DNA of 64,000 nt, from assembly GCF_024138395.1 (NCBI RefSeq), contig NZ_JAMYDU010000002.1:372001-436000 (forward strand), given 5' to 3'. The notes under the pieces were generated by a model. That model was not told where the DNA came from. It saw only the letters and a program-made list of their open reading frames with translations, and did no database searches. How positions within the stretch are numbered: the first letter of the stretch is position 1; the number at the start of each line of letters is the position of its first letter. This DNA is from Pseudomonas mandelii (GTDB taxonomy: Bacteria > Pseudomonadota > Gammaproteobacteria > Pseudomonadales > Pseudomonadaceae). The translations under genes and the position numbers were made by a program. Below are positions 37,667-47,048 of this stretch, piece by piece.

Positions 37667-37984
37667 TCAGCCCTTGGTGACATCCGGATCGGTTGCCAGT
37701 ACCAGATCGACACGGTCCAGCAGGTCGCGAACCTGCTCACGGGTCGAGCCGCTGGCCTGCACATCCGGGCGTTCTTCCTTGTGCAGAAGATCGTGCGTAA
37801 TGTTCAGCGCGGCCATCACGGCGATGCGGTCGGCACCGATGACTTTGCCGCTGCTGCGGATTTCGCGCATCTTGCCGTCCAGGTAACGGGCAGCGCTCAC
37901 CAGGTTGCTGCGCTCTTCCTGGGGGCAGATGATCGAATATTCTTTGTCGAGGATCTGCACGGTAACGCTATTGCTTGAACTCAT
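37667..37984 (-). CDS. zapA: Cell division protein ZapA
   Basis: Cytosolic FtsZ-bundling protein. 105 residues: beta-strand N-terminus SNSVTVQILDKEYSIICPQEERSNL, conserved YLDGKMREIRSSGKVIGADRIAVMAALNI and a C-terminal coiled coil. It overlaps the upstream TIGR02449 gene by 4 nt (ATGA), so the two are translationally coupled. It lies directly upstream of ssrS. Confidence 0.93.
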   Translation of the reverse strand: MSSSNSVTVQILDKEYSIICPQEERSNLVSAARYLDGKMREIRSSGKVIGADRIAVMAALNITHDLLHKEERPDVQASGSTREQVRDLLDRVDLVLATDPDVTKG

Positions 37985-38199
37985 GAGTCTTGCTCCAGGG
38001 CCTTGAGGCGCGAAATCATCGATTCGACCTTACGCCGGGCGATTTCATTTTTTTCAATGAGGTGCGCGCGTTCCTCGCGCCAGCTCTTTTCCTGAGCTAA
38101 TAGGAGTCCGTTCTGACTCTTTAGTTGCTCGACTCGAGTAATTAGCAGTTCGAGTCTGGCCATCAGCGCTTGCAGGTCGGTGTCTTCCATTGTGTCCAC
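37981..38199 (-). CDS. TIGR02449 family coiled-coil protein (ZapB-like)
   Basis: A 72-residue, almost entirely coiled-coil protein (LQALMARLELLITRVEQLKSQN, then ARRKVESMISRLKALE) of TIGR02449. ZapB of enterics is a similar-sized coiled coil that bridges ZapA and MatP, and the tight coupling with zapA suggests a partner role here (inference). The ATG at 38199 is used; a second in-frame ATG lies 9 nt later. It is divergent from ygfB. Confidence 0.85.
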   Translation of the reverse strand: MDTMEDTDLQALMARLELLITRVEQLKSQNGLLLAQEKSWREERAHLIEKNEIARRKVESMISRLKALEQDS

Positions 38200-38316
38200 T
38201 GGTTGTGTCTGATGCGTGATAGCTGGCGGACAGCCTTTAATAGTCTTGGCGAGTCTGTCGATGTAGGATACAAGGCCTTCATTCTAGACATAGCGCCGTC
38301 TGGCGCCTAGCTGCCC

Positions 38317-38871
38317 ATGCCCATTCAGAATTCTCCGTACCAAGCCTTTGCCACCCTGCTGAGCACCAGCGGCCATCCCGTCTCGCCTGCCGAACTGCAT
38401 GGCCTGTTGCTCGGCCGCAGTTGCGCCGGTGCCGGCTTCGAAGCCGACAGCTGGTTGGCCGACGCCGCCGAGCTGCTCGAAGGCGAGCCACAAGACAACG
38501 TTCGCAACGCCTTGATCGGCCTGCAAGAGATGGTCAAGGGCGAGCTTACCAGCGACGACATGACCGTTGTTCTGCTGCTGCCGACCGACGACGCGCCGCT
38601 CACCGAGCGCGCCGCTGCACTGGGCCAGTGGTGCCAGGGCTTTCTTACCGGCTTCGGTCTGACCCGTCGCGAATACGCCTTGAGCACTGAAGCCGCCGAA
38701 GTGCTGCAGGATCTGGCCGCCATCGCCCAGGTGCAAGACGCGCTGGAAGAGTCCGACGACGGCGAAAGCGACTACATGGAAGTCATGGAGTACCTGCGCG
38801 TCGCTCCGTTGCTGCTGTTCACCGAAACCAAGAAAACCGACGAAGCGGCTGCCAAACCGTCGTTGCACTAA
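38317..38871 (+). CDS. ygfB: UPF0149/YgfB family protein
   Basis: A 184-residue acidic cytosolic protein of the YecA/YgfB family: [32 protein letters not shown] at the N-terminus and [12 protein letters not shown] in the middle. In P. aeruginosa YgfB affects the AlpA programmed cell-death pathway and ampC-linked beta-lactam resistance; the molecular mode is regulatory. It sits ahead of pepP-ubiH-ubiI as in other Pseudomonas and is divergent from zapB-like gene. Confidence 0.9.
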   Translation: MPIQNSPYQAFATLLSTSGHPVSPAELHGLLLGRSCAGAGFEADSWLADAAELLEGEPQDNVRNALIGLQEMVKGELTSDDMTVVLLLPTDDAPLTERAAALGQWCQGFLTGFGLTRREYALSTEAAEVLQDLAAIAQVQDALEESDDGESDYMEVMEYLRVAPLLLFTETKKTDEAAAKPSLH

Positions 38872-38898
38872 TCGCGTGCCAGGGAAAGCCATCTGCCC

Positions 38899-40233
38899 AT
38901 GATTCATATCCCGAAATCGGAATACAGCCGTCGCCGCAAGGCGTTGATGGCGCAGATGGAACCCAACAGCATCGCCATCCTGCCCGCCGCCGCCGTGGCC
39001 ATCCGCAACCGCGATGTCGAGCACGTCTACCGTCAGGACAGCGACTTCCAGTACCTCAGCGGTTTCCCCGAGCCTCAAGCCGTCATCGTTTTGATGCCCG
39101 GCCGTGAGCATGGCGAATATGTGCTGTTTTGCCGGGAACGTAATGCCGAACGGGAATTGTGGGACGGCCTGCGCGCCGGCCAGGAAGGCGCGATCCGCGA
39201 CTTCGGCGCCGACGACGCTTTCCCCATCACCGACATCGACGACATCCTGCCGGGCCTGATCGAAGGCCGCGACCGGGTGTATTCGGCCATGGGCAGCAAC
39301 CCGGAATTCGATCGACACCTGATGGACTGGATCAACGTGATCCGCTCTAAAGCGCACCTCGGCGCCCAGCCGCCGAACGAATTCGTTGCCCTGGATCATC
39401 TGCTTCACGACATGCGCCTGTATAAATCGGCGGCGGAAGTGAAGGTGATGCGCGAAGCCGCGCGGATTTCCGCTCAGGCACATATCCGTGCGATGCAGGC
39501 CAGCCGTGCCGGTTTGCATGAGTTCAGCCTCGAAGCCGAACTCGATTATGAGTTCCGCAAGGGCGGGGCGAAGATGCCGGCCTATGGCTCGATCGTCGCG
39601 GCGGGGCGCAACAGCTGCATCCTGCATTACCAGCAGAATGACGCGGTGCTCAAAGACGGCGATCTGGTGCTGATCGACGCCGGTTGCGAGATCGACTGCT
39701 ACGCCAGCGACATCACCCGCACCTGGCCGGTCAACGGCAAGTATTCACCGGAGCAGAAGGCGATCTACGAGTTGGTGCTGGCTTCCCAGGAAGCAGCGTT
39801 TGCCGAAATCGCGCCGAACAAACACTGGAATCAGGCACACGAAGCTACGGTCCGAGTGATTACCACCGGTCTGGTGCAGTTGGGCCTGTTGCAGGGTGAC
39901 GTCGACGAGTTGATCGCCAGCGAAGCCTATAAAGCGTTTTACATGCACCGCGCCGGCCACTGGCTCGGTATGGATGTGCATGATGTCGGCGAATATAAGG
40001 TCGGCGGCGAATGGCGCGTGCTGGAAGTCGGCATGGCGCTGACGGTCGAGCCGGGCATCTACATCGCTGCGAACAATCAGAACGTGGCGAAAAAATGGCG
40101 CGGCATTGGCGTACGCATCGAGGACGACGTGGTGGTCACCAAAACCGGTTGTGAAATCCTGACTAACGGCGTGCCGAAAACGGTCGCTGAAATCGAGGCC
40201 TTGATGGCCGCTGCACGGACACAAGCGGCATGA
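38899..40233 (+). CDS. pepP: Xaa-Pro aminopeptidase P
   Basis: Removes N-terminal residues from peptides with Pro at position two. 444 residues, M24B metallopeptidase. Dinuclear Mn ligands are in LIDAGCEIDCYASDITRTWP (two Asp), HRAGHWLGMDVHDVG (His), VEPGIY (Glu) and GVRIEDDVVV (Glu). The N-terminal domain has MAQMEPNSIAILPAAAV and YLSGFPEPQAVIVLMPG. ATGA overlaps the ubiH start by 4 nt, so they are co-translated, as in E. coli (pepP-ubiH-ubiI). Confidence 0.95.
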   Translation: MIHIPKSEYSRRRKALMAQMEPNSIAILPAAAVAIRNRDVEHVYRQDSDFQYLSGFPEPQAVIVLMPGREHGEYVLFCRERNAERELWDGLRAGQEGAIRDFGADDAFPITDIDDILPGLIEGRDRVYSAMGSNPEFDRHLMDWINVIRSKAHLGAQPPNEFVALDHLLHDMRLYKSAAEVKVMREAARISAQAHIRAMQASRAGLHEFSLEAELDYEFRKGGAKMPAYGSIVAAGRNSCILHYQQNDAVLKDGDLVLIDAGCEIDCYASDITRTWPVNGKYSPEQKAIYELVLASQEAAFAEIAPNKHWNQAHEATVRVITTGLVQLGLLQGDVDELIASEAYKAFYMHRAGHWLGMDVHDVGEYKVGGEWRVLEVGMALTVEPGIYIAANNQNVAKKWRGIGVRIEDDVVVTKTGCEILTNGVPKTVAEIEALMAAARTQAA

Positions 40234-41417
40234 GTCGAGTCAATCTGGCAATTATCGGCGGTGGCCTGGTCGGCGCCAGTCTGGCGTTGGCGTTGCAGGC
40301 CGGGGCCAAGGCCCGTGGCTGGAAGATCGTGCTGATCGAACCGTTTGCCCCCGGCCACACCTACCAGCCGAGCTATGACGCCCGTTCTTCGGCGCTGTCG
40401 TTCGGCGCCCGGCAGATTTATCAACGGTTGGGCGTGTGGCAGGAAATCTCCCGCCGCGCCGAGCCGATCAAGCAGATTCATGTCTCTGACCGTGGGCGTT
40501 TTTCCACCGCGCGGCTGTCGGCGATGGAAGAGGGCGTTCCGGCGCTGGGTTATGTGGTGGAAAACGCCTGGCTCGGCCAATGCCTCTGGCAAGGTCTGGA
40601 CAACGAAGTGGTCAGTTGGCGGTGCCCGGCGGAAGTCATCGGCATGGAGCCCCTGGCCGACGGCTATCGCCTGACCCTCGACGATGAAACCCTGCTGGAA
40701 TGCGACCTCGCGGTGCTGGCCGATGGCGGGCGTTCGGGATTGCGTGAGCAATTGGGGATCGGCATCAAAACACGCCCGTACAACCAGAGCGCGCTGATCG
40801 CCAACATTACCCCCAGCGAATCCCACAACGGCATGGCCTTCGAGCGCTTCACCGACGATGGTCCGATGGCTTTGCTGCCGTTGCCGGACAATCGCTGCGC
40901 CTTGGTCTGGACCCGTCTGGGTATGGACGCGCAACGGCTGGCAGCCCTGGATGACCGCAGCTTTCTCGCCGAGTTGCAGGGCATCTTCGGTTATCGCCTC
41001 GGCACGCTGAAGCAGGTCGGCGTACGGCATTTGTATCCGCTGTCGCTGATCGAAGCCGAGGAACAAGTCCGCCCGCATCTGGCGATTCTCGGCAACGCTG
41101 CTCATAGCCTGCATCCGATCGCCGGGCAGGGTTTCAACCTGTCGTTGCGTGACGCCCAGGCGCTGGCCGACAGTTTATTGGGCAGCGAGACATCGCCCGG
41201 TGATTTCGCCACGTTGCAGGCCTATCGCGAGCGTCAGCGTCTGGATCAGAGCCTGACCGTGGGTTTTTCCGATCAGGTCACCCGGTTATTCGGCAGCACT
41301 CAGCCGCTGGTTTCCCTGGGCCGCAACATCGGCCTGCTCGGCCTCGATCTGCTGCCGCCCGCCAAACGCTGGTTCGCCCGACAGGCCATGGGTTTGGGTA
41401 CACGTCCCGATGTTTAA
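40230..41417 (+). CDS. ubiH: 2-octaprenyl-6-methoxyphenol hydroxylase
   Basis: FAD monooxygenase of ubiquinone synthesis. 395 residues with FAD motifs IIGGGLVGASLAL (about 9-21), DGGRSGLREQLG (about 165), and LGNAAHSLHPIAGQGFNLSLRDAQALAD, which is like E. coli UbiH in having GNAA rather than GDAA. Start overlaps pepP by 4 nt. Its stop overlaps a short ORF, and ubiI follows 110 nt later. Confidence 0.92.
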   Translation: MSRVNLAIIGGGLVGASLALALQAGAKARGWKIVLIEPFAPGHTYQPSYDARSSALSFGARQIYQRLGVWQEISRRAEPIKQIHVSDRGRFSTARLSAMEEGVPALGYVVENAWLGQCLWQGLDNEVVSWRCPAEVIGMEPLADGYRLTLDDETLLECDLAVLADGGRSGLREQLGIGIKTRPYNQSALIANITPSESHNGMAFERFTDDGPMALLPLPDNRCALVWTRLGMDAQRLAALDDRSFLAELQGIFGYRLGTLKQVGVRHLYPLSLIEAEEQVRPHLAILGNAAHSLHPIAGQGFNLSLRDAQALADSLLGSETSPGDFATLQAYRERQRLDQSLTVGFSDQVTRLFGSTQPLVSLGRNIGLLGLDLLPPAKRWFARQAMGLGTRPDV

Positions 41418-41523
41418 GAGGGCGCACCTGCAAGTCGATATTCATGATGGCGCGAGCACTTTGCTGACACGCGTCGAAAGAACCCTTTACCTGCGGCTCA
41501 AGCCGCAAGAGAGACAGGCTTAA
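41410..41523 (+). CDS. Possible small ORF between ubiH and ubiI, 37 aa
   Basis: ATG at 41410 overlaps the ubiH stop by 8 nt and runs to TAA at 41521-41523, 3 nt before the ubiI start. The product begins MFKRAHLQVDIHDGASTLL and is basic with no membrane helix. Reasons for: tight operon fit. Against: no known family and no clear ribosome site. It could be chance. Confidence 0.3.
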   Translation: MFKRAHLQVDIHDGASTLLTRVERTLYLRLKPQERQA

Positions 41524-41526
41524 AGC

Positions 41527-42750
41527 ATGGAAATGCGCGCAGATCTGCTGATTGTCGGGGCCGGAATGGTCGGCAGCGCCCTGGCGCTGGCGCTACAAAA
41601 CAGTGGGCTTGAAGTCCTGCTGCTGGACGGTAGCCCCCTGAGCGTCAAACCCTTTGATGCTCAAGCGCCGTTCGAACCACGAGTGAGCGCCTTATCGGCG
41701 GCCAGCCAGCGAATACTCGAACGCCTGGGCGTCTGGGATGGCATCGCTAGTCGACGCTGCAGTCCTTACACCGACATGCATGTATGGGACGGCAGTGGCA
41801 CCGGGCAGATCCATTTTTCGGCGACCAGCGTGCATGCCGAAGTGCTCGGGCATATCGTCGAGAACCGCGTGGTTCAGGACGCTCTGCTCGATCGATTGCA
41901 CGACTGCGATCTCGGGATGCTGGCCAATGCGCGTCTGGAGCAGATGCGCCGCTCCGGTGATGACTGGCTGCTGACCCTGGCCGATGGCCGTACCTTGCGG
42001 GCACCTTTGGTGATCGCGGCGGATGGCGCCAATTCGGCCGTTCGACGCCTGACCGGCGTTGCGACTCGCGAGTGGGATTACATGCACCACGCGATCGTTA
42101 CCAGCGTGCGCAGCTCAAAACCCCATCGAATGACCGCGTGGCAGCGATTCACCGACAACGGCCCGCTGGCGTTTCTGCCGCTGGAGCGGGACGGTCAACA
42201 GGATTGGTGCTCGATCGTCTGGTCGACCACCCCGAGCGAAGCCGAACGCCTGATGGCGCTGGACGACGAAGGCTTCTGCAAGGAACTGGAACGGGCCTTC
42301 GAAGGTTGTCTCGGCACAGTGCTCAGCGCCGATCCGCGTTTGTGCGTGCCGCTGCGTCAGCGTCATGCCAAGCGGTATGTGGCTGAAGGCCTGGCGCTGA
42401 TCGGCGATGCGGCCCACACCATCCATCCACTGGCCGGGCAGGGCGTGAACCTCGGTTTCCTCGATGCCGCGGTGTTGGCCGAAGTGCTGTTGCAAGCGGC
42501 CGCGCGTGGCGAGCGGTTGGCGGACGTGAAAGTGCTCAGTCGCTACGAACGCCGGCGCATGCCCCACAACCTGGCGTTGATGGCGGCGATGGAAGGGTTC
42601 GAGCGATTGTTCCAGGCCGATCCGTTGCCAGTGCGCTGGTTGCGTAATACCGGGTTGAAGATGGTCGATCAGATGCCCGAGGCCAAGGCGTTGTTCGTGC
42701 GAGAGGCGCTTGGGCTGATTGGGGATCTGCCGGCGTTGGCCAAAGCCTGA
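41527..42750 (+). CDS. ubiI: FAD-dependent 2-octaprenylphenol hydroxylase (UbiI/VisC family)
   Basis: FAD monooxygenase of ubiquinone synthesis, paralogue of UbiH in the same operon. 407 residues: LIVGAGMVGSALALALQNSGLE (about 7-28), DGANSAVRRLTG (about 160), and IGDAAHTIHPLAGQGVNLGFLDAAVLAE, the FAD/hydroxylase signature. E. coli UbiI hydroxylates C5 of the ring. Other members (UbiF) exist, so the exact position is by family and operon order. A REP doublet follows. Confidence 0.88.
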   Translation: MEMRADLLIVGAGMVGSALALALQNSGLEVLLLDGSPLSVKPFDAQAPFEPRVSALSAASQRILERLGVWDGIASRRCSPYTDMHVWDGSGTGQIHFSATSVHAEVLGHIVENRVVQDALLDRLHDCDLGMLANARLEQMRRSGDDWLLTLADGRTLRAPLVIAADGANSAVRRLTGVATREWDYMHHAIVTSVRSSKPHRMTAWQRFTDNGPLAFLPLERDGQQDWCSIVWSTTPSEAERLMALDDEGFCKELERAFEGCLGTVLSADPRLCVPLRQRHAKRYVAEGLALIGDAAHTIHPLAGQGVNLGFLDAAVLAEVLLQAAARGERLADVKVLSRYERRRMPHNLALMAAMEGFERLFQADPLPVRWLRNTGLKMVDQMPEAKALFVREALGLIGDLPALAKA

Positions 42751-42773
42751 GATCTTCGCAGGGGCTGATGGCC

Positions 42774-42868
42774 TCTTCGCGGGCAAGCCTCGCTCCTACA
42801 GGTATTGAGTTAATCGCGACATTAGCGAACGACACAAAACCTGTAGGAGCGAGGCTTGCCCGCGAAGG
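42774..42868. repeat. REP doublet
   Basis: TTCGCGGGCAAGCCTCGCTC and inverse TGTAGGAGCGAGGCTTGCCC, about 50 nt apart, after ubiI. Confidence 0.9.
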
Positions 42869-42944
42869 CGTCGGCCCATCCACCACCAATCCCCGCTGCA
42901 ACATCTGGTAACGCCTCAATCCACTGTTCGATTGAGAAGCGAAA

Positions 42945-42959
42945 TGGGAGTCCTTATCA
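42945..42959. promoter_or_regulatory. Fur-box-like site before the iron ABC transporter
   Basis: TGGGAGT, one base, CTTATCA matches the 7-1-7 Fur consensus TGATAAT-n-ATTATCA at 10 of 14 positions, with a strong right half. It lies 36 nt before the binding-protein start. Iron control is inferred. Confidence 0.4.
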
Positions 42960-42994
42960 TTTTCCCTTACTTCCCCATTCGAGAGACCGCTTCC

Positions 42995-43999
42995 ATGTTG
43001 GCACCCAAGCGTCTACTGACTGCACTGGCCCTGACCCTGATTGGCAGTACAGCCGCCCAGGCCGCCGACGAGGTGGTGGTTTACTCCTCGCGTATCGATG
43101 AGCTGATCAAACCGGTCTTCGATGCCTACACCCAGAAAACCGGCGTGCAGGTGAAGTTCATCACCGACAAGGAAGCGCCACTGATGCAGCGGATCAAGGC
43201 CGAGGGCGAAAATGCCACCGCCGACCTGCTGCTGACCGTCGATGCCGGCAACCTCTGGCAGGCCGAGCAGATGGGCATCCTCCAGCCGTTCACTTCCAAG
43301 GTGATCGACGCCAACATCCCGCTGCAATATCGCGCTTCCTCCCATGCCTGGACCGGCCTGAGCCTGCGGGCGCGGACCATCGCCTACGCCACCGACCGGG
43401 TGAAACCGGGTGAGTTGACCACCTACGAGGCGCTGGCCGACAAGCAGTGGGAAGGTCGCCTGTGCCTGCGCACGGCGAAGAAGGTCTACAACCAGTCGCT
43501 GACCGCCACCATGATCGAAGTCCATGGCGCCGAGAAAACCGAGAAAATCCTCAAGGGATGGGTCAACAACCTGTCCACCGATGTGTTCTCCGATGACATT
43601 GCCGTGCTGGAGGCGATCAACGCTGGCCAGTGCGACGTCGGTATCGTCAACACTTACTACTACGGCCGCCTGCACAAACAGAAGCCAGACCTGCCGGTGA
43701 AGCTGTTCTGGCCGAATCAGGGCGACCGTGGTGTGCATGTCAACCTGTCGGGCATCGGCCTGACCAAGCATGCACCGCACCCGGAAGCCGCCAAGGCGCT
43801 GGTGGAGTGGATGACCACGCCTGAAGCGCAGAAGATTTTCGCTGACGTGAACCAGGAATTCCCGGCCAACCCTGCCGTTCAGCCTTCAGCTGAAGTCGCG
43901 AGCTGGGGCAAGTTTGTGGCTGATACCTTGCCGGTGGAAATCGCTGGCAAGCGGCAGGCCGAAGCGATCCGGATGATGGATCGGGCTGGCTGGAACTGA
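42995..43999 (+). CDS. Ferric iron ABC transporter substrate-binding protein
   Basis: Periplasmic Fe(III)-binding protein of the FbpA/FutA/AfuA family. 334 residues from ATG 42995, which gives a signal peptide ([19 protein letters not shown], cleaved AQA-A); an upstream in-frame ATG would add a hydrophobic leader. The mature protein begins [21 protein letters not shown]. Iron-ligating Tyr residues lie in [14 protein letters not shown] permease gene follows after a repeat. An ATPase gene is not next to them, so the ATPase is encoded elsewhere. Confidence 0.9.
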   Translation: MLAPKRLLTALALTLIGSTAAQAADEVVVYSSRIDELIKPVFDAYTQKTGVQVKFITDKEAPLMQRIKAEGENATADLLLTVDAGNLWQAEQMGILQPFTSKVIDANIPLQYRASSHAWTGLSLRARTIAYATDRVKPGELTTYEALADKQWEGRLCLRTAKKVYNQSLTATMIEVHGAEKTEKILKGWVNNLSTDVFSDDIAVLEAINAGQCDVGIVNTYYYGRLHKQKPDLPVKLFWPNQGDRGVHVNLSGIGLTKHAPHPEAAKALVEWMTTPEAQKIFADVNQEFPANPAVQPSAEVASWGKFVADTLPVEIAGKRQAEAIRMMDRAGWN

Positions 44000-44019
44000 G
44001 TCTGCTGTTTTAAAGATCA

Positions 44020-44096
44020 AAAGATCGCAGCCTTCGGCAGCTCCTACAGGGTGAACACCATCCCAACGTAGGAGCTGCCGAAGGCTGCGATCTTTT
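44020..44096. repeat. Inverted repeat, GTAGGAGCTGCCGAAGGCTG family
   Basis: AAAGATCGCAGCCTTCGGCA and the inverse TGCCGAAGGCTGCGATCTTT with a 20-nt centre. It lies between the two iron transporter genes. It may serve as an mRNA 3'-end hairpin, which would lower permease expression. Confidence 0.88.
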
Positions 44097-44141
44097 TGCT
44101 ATTTGCATACACTTGCGGATTTACTCCCAGAGAGCTTTTCC

Positions 44142-45758
44142 TTGGCCCACCCTGCCCAACGCCGCTGGTATCCCCTGGTCTTCGCCATTGCTGCGCTGGT
44201 CCTGCTGCCCCTGAGCGTCTTGCTTCTTTCCTGGCAAACCATCGATCAGCAGATCTGGTCCCACCTGTGGGATACCCAGATGCCGCGACTGCTGGGCAAT
44301 ACCCTCACGCTGGTACTCGGCGTCGGTTTCGGCGTAACGCTACTGGGTGTCAGCCTGGCCTGGCTCACCAGCCTCTGCGAATTTCCCGGGCGACGCTGGC
44401 TGGACTGGGCGCTGATGCTGCCCTTTGCGATTCCTGCTTACGTGCTGGCCTTCGTCTTCGTCGGCCTGCTGGATTTTGCCGGCCCCGTGCAAACCTTGCT
44501 GCGTGAATGGTTTGGCAGTGGTTTGCGGCTGCCGCGAGTGCGCTCCACCGGCGGTGTGATTCTGGTGCTGGTGCTGGTTTTCTACCCGTATGTTTACCTG
44601 TTGGCGCGCAGCGCATTTCTGGCTCAGGGCAAAGGCTTGATGGAAGCGGCGCGAGTCCTTGGGCAATCCCCGTGGCAAGCGTTCTGGCGGGTGGCGTTGC
44701 CTATGGCACGTCCGGCCATCGGTGCGGGAGTGGCGTTGGCGCTGATGGAAACCCTGGCGGATTTCGGTGCGGTGTCGGTGTTCAACTTCGATACATTCAC
44801 CACCGCCATCTACAAAACCTGGTACGGCTTCTTCAGTCTCTCCACCGCAGCGCAACTGGCCAGCCTGTTGCTGTTGGTGGTGATGGTCGTGCTGTATGGC
44901 GAGCGCCGTGCCCGCGGGGCCAACCGGGCGAGCAACGAACGACCGCGGGTCAAGGCGCTGTATCACCTGCGCGGGGTCAAGGCGCTCGCGGCGATGAGTT
45001 GGTGTGGTCTGGTATTCGCCTGCGCCTTCGTCATTCCCGTGCTGCAACTGATGGTGTGGTTCTGGCAACGCGGGCGCTTCGATCTGGATGAGCGTTATGC
45101 CGGATTGATCGTCCATACCCTGTACCTGGGTGGTATGGCGGCATTGATCACCGTCAGCGTTGCGCTGGTGCTGGCCTTTGCCCGTCGATTGGCACCGACC
45201 CGGGCGATCCGTTCCGGCATCAGCCTGGCCAACCTCGGCTACGCCTTGCCGGGCTCAGTGCTGGCGGTGTCGATCATGCTGGCGTTCAGTTATCTGGATC
45301 GCGAACTGGTGATCCCGCTGTCAGGCTGGCTTGGTGGCGCGGGCAAACCGTTACTACTGGGCAGTCTGTCGGCGTTGTTGCTGGCCTATCTGGTGCGATT
45401 CATCGCCGTGGCTTACGGACCGCTTGAAAGCAGCCTGGCGCGAATACGGCCCTCTTTGCCCGAAGCGGCACGTAGCCTTGGCGTCAGTGGGCCACGACTG
45501 TTTTTCAAAGTGTATCTGCCGCTACTGCTGCCGGGCACGTTGAGCGCTGGGTTGCTGGTGTTCGTCGATGTGCTCAAGGAAATGCCCGCGACCCTGCTGA
45601 TGCGCCCATTCGGCTGGGACACGCTGGCGGTGCGGATCTTTGAAATGACCAGCGAGGGCGAGTGGGCGAGGGCCTCGTTGCCGGCACTGACCCTGGTGTT
45701 GGTCGGGCTGTTACCGGTCATCGGATTGATCCGACGTTCGGCGCATCGAAACACGTAG
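44142..45758 (+). CDS. Ferric iron ABC transporter permease (FbpB type)
   Basis: Fused permease of 538 residues with two six-helix halves. Two EAA loops (LMEAARVLGQSPWQAFWRVALP and LPEAARSLGVSGPRLFFKVYLP) contact two ATPase subunits, as in FbpB. The TTG at 44142 is preferred because AGAGAG lies 9 nt upstream and the product then starts (M)AHPAQRRWYPL. The ATG at 44103 is inside the repeat tail, with no ribosome site; it is the alternative, adding 13 residues. Pairs with the binding protein upstream for iron import. Confidence 0.88.
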   Translation: MAHPAQRRWYPLVFAIAALVLLPLSVLLLSWQTIDQQIWSHLWDTQMPRLLGNTLTLVLGVGFGVTLLGVSLAWLTSLCEFPGRRWLDWALMLPFAIPAYVLAFVFVGLLDFAGPVQTLLREWFGSGLRLPRVRSTGGVILVLVLVFYPYVYLLARSAFLAQGKGLMEAARVLGQSPWQAFWRVALPMARPAIGAGVALALMETLADFGAVSVFNFDTFTTAIYKTWYGFFSLSTAAQLASLLLLVVMVVLYGERRARGANRASNERPRVKALYHLRGVKALAAMSWCGLVFACAFVIPVLQLMVWFWQRGRFDLDERYAGLIVHTLYLGGMAALITVSVALVLAFARRLAPTRAIRSGISLANLGYALPGSVLAVSIMLAFSYLDRELVIPLSGWLGGAGKPLLLGSLSALLLAYLVRFIAVAYGPLESSLARIRPSLPEAARSLGVSGPRLFFKVYLPLLLPGTLSAGLLVFVDVLKEMPATLLMRPFGWDTLAVRIFEMTSEGEWARASLPALTLVLVGLLPVIGLIRRSAHRNT

Positions 45759-45915
45759 GTGTCAGTCCTACACCTTGCGGCTACAATGCGCGGCATTCGG
45801 TGCGGTCCGTCTTTCAGACCGAGTCGCTGAAATCGGCTGAAAGCCTTTTATTTCAAGGCATTTCACCCCGTGCAGCGCCTGCCCGCACCTTCGCCACGCC
45901 CGGAAGGAGAAACCC

Positions 45916-46998
45916 ATGGGACAGCGTACGCCTCTGTATGACCTTCATCTCGCCCTCGGCGCGAAGATGGTCGATTTTGGCGGTTGGGATATGCCTCTGC
46001 ATTACGGCTCGCAAGTCGAGGAACACCATCAGGTGCGCCGCGATTGCGGGGTTTTCGATGTATCCCACATGACCGTGATCGATGTTGACGGCCCCCAGGC
46101 CAAGGCCTGGCTTCAATATTTACTGGCCAATGACGTCGCTCGTCTGCACAGCCCCGGCCGTGCCTTGTACAGCGCCATGCTCAACGAGCATGGCGGCATC
46201 GTCGACGACATGATCGTCTACCGTATCGAGGACGGTTATCGCCTGGTGGTCAACGCCTCCACCCGCAATCAGGACCTGGCCTGGATGCAGGCTCATCTCG
46301 GCGACTTCGATGTGCGGCTCAACGAGCGCTCCGAACTGGCGATGCTGGCCATTCAAGGGCCTCACGCCCGGCACAAGATTGCCGAACTGGTGACTCAGTC
46401 CCGCGGCACGCTGATTCAGCAACTCAAATATTTCGAAGGTCAGACTGACGGCGACTGGTTCATCGCGCGCACCGGTTACACCGGCGAGGATGGTCTGGAA
46501 ATCGTGCTGCCGGCCGATCAGGCACCGGGCTTCTTCAACGATCTGGTGGGCGCGGGCATTTCCCCGATCGGCCTCGGCGCCCGCGACACCTTGCGGGTCG
46601 AAGCCGGCATGAACCTCTACGGGCAGGACATTCATCAAGAAGTTTCGCCATTGGCCTCCAACATGGCCTGGAGCATCGCCTGGGAACCGGCCACGCGTCA
46701 GTTCATCGGCCGCACTGCCCTGGAAGCGGAAAAGGCCAACGGCGTGCAGCACAAACTGGTGGGCCTGGTCCTTGAAGAACGTGGGGTTTTACGGGCGCAT
46801 CAGGTGGTTCGCATCGCCGATGTTGGCGAAGGGGAGATCACCAGTGGTAGTTTCTCTCCTACGCTTAGCAAGTCGATAGCACTGGCGCGTGTGCCGGTGG
46901 CCACCGCCGACCGCGCTGAAGTGGAAATCCGTGGCAAGTGGTACCCGGTTCGAGTGGTCAAACCGACCTTCGTACGCCACGGCAAAACCTTGATCTAA
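45916..46998 (+). CDS. gcvT: Aminomethyltransferase, glycine cleavage T-protein
   Basis: Transfers the methylene group from the H-protein aminomethyl-lipoyl arm to tetrahydrofolate, releasing ammonia. 360 residues: TPLYDLHLALGAKMVDFGGWDMPLHYG, CGVFDVSHMTVIDVDG and TGYTGEDGLEIVLP, GARDTLRVEAGMNLYGQD with the folate/catalytic Asp region. GAAGGAG precedes the ATG. First gene of gcvT-gcvH-gcvP. No glycine riboswitch was recognised in the 157-nt leader. Confidence 0.95.
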   Translation: MGQRTPLYDLHLALGAKMVDFGGWDMPLHYGSQVEEHHQVRRDCGVFDVSHMTVIDVDGPQAKAWLQYLLANDVARLHSPGRALYSAMLNEHGGIVDDMIVYRIEDGYRLVVNASTRNQDLAWMQAHLGDFDVRLNERSELAMLAIQGPHARHKIAELVTQSRGTLIQQLKYFEGQTDGDWFIARTGYTGEDGLEIVLPADQAPGFFNDLVGAGISPIGLGARDTLRVEAGMNLYGQDIHQEVSPLASNMAWSIAWEPATRQFIGRTALEAEKANGVQHKLVGLVLEERGVLRAHQVVRIADVGEGEITSGSFSPTLSKSIALARVPVATADRAEVEIRGKWYPVRVVKPTFVRHGKTLI

Positions 46999-47048
46999 CT
47001 TATTCTGGCGGGCAATGACCGCTGACATTTTTCTTGAGGACACAGAAC

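Noticed and set aside
45759..45915. Glycine riboswitch before gcvT
   Set aside because: I looked for the conserved glycine aptamer core and did not see it. The leader is only 157 nt with unrelated hairpins.
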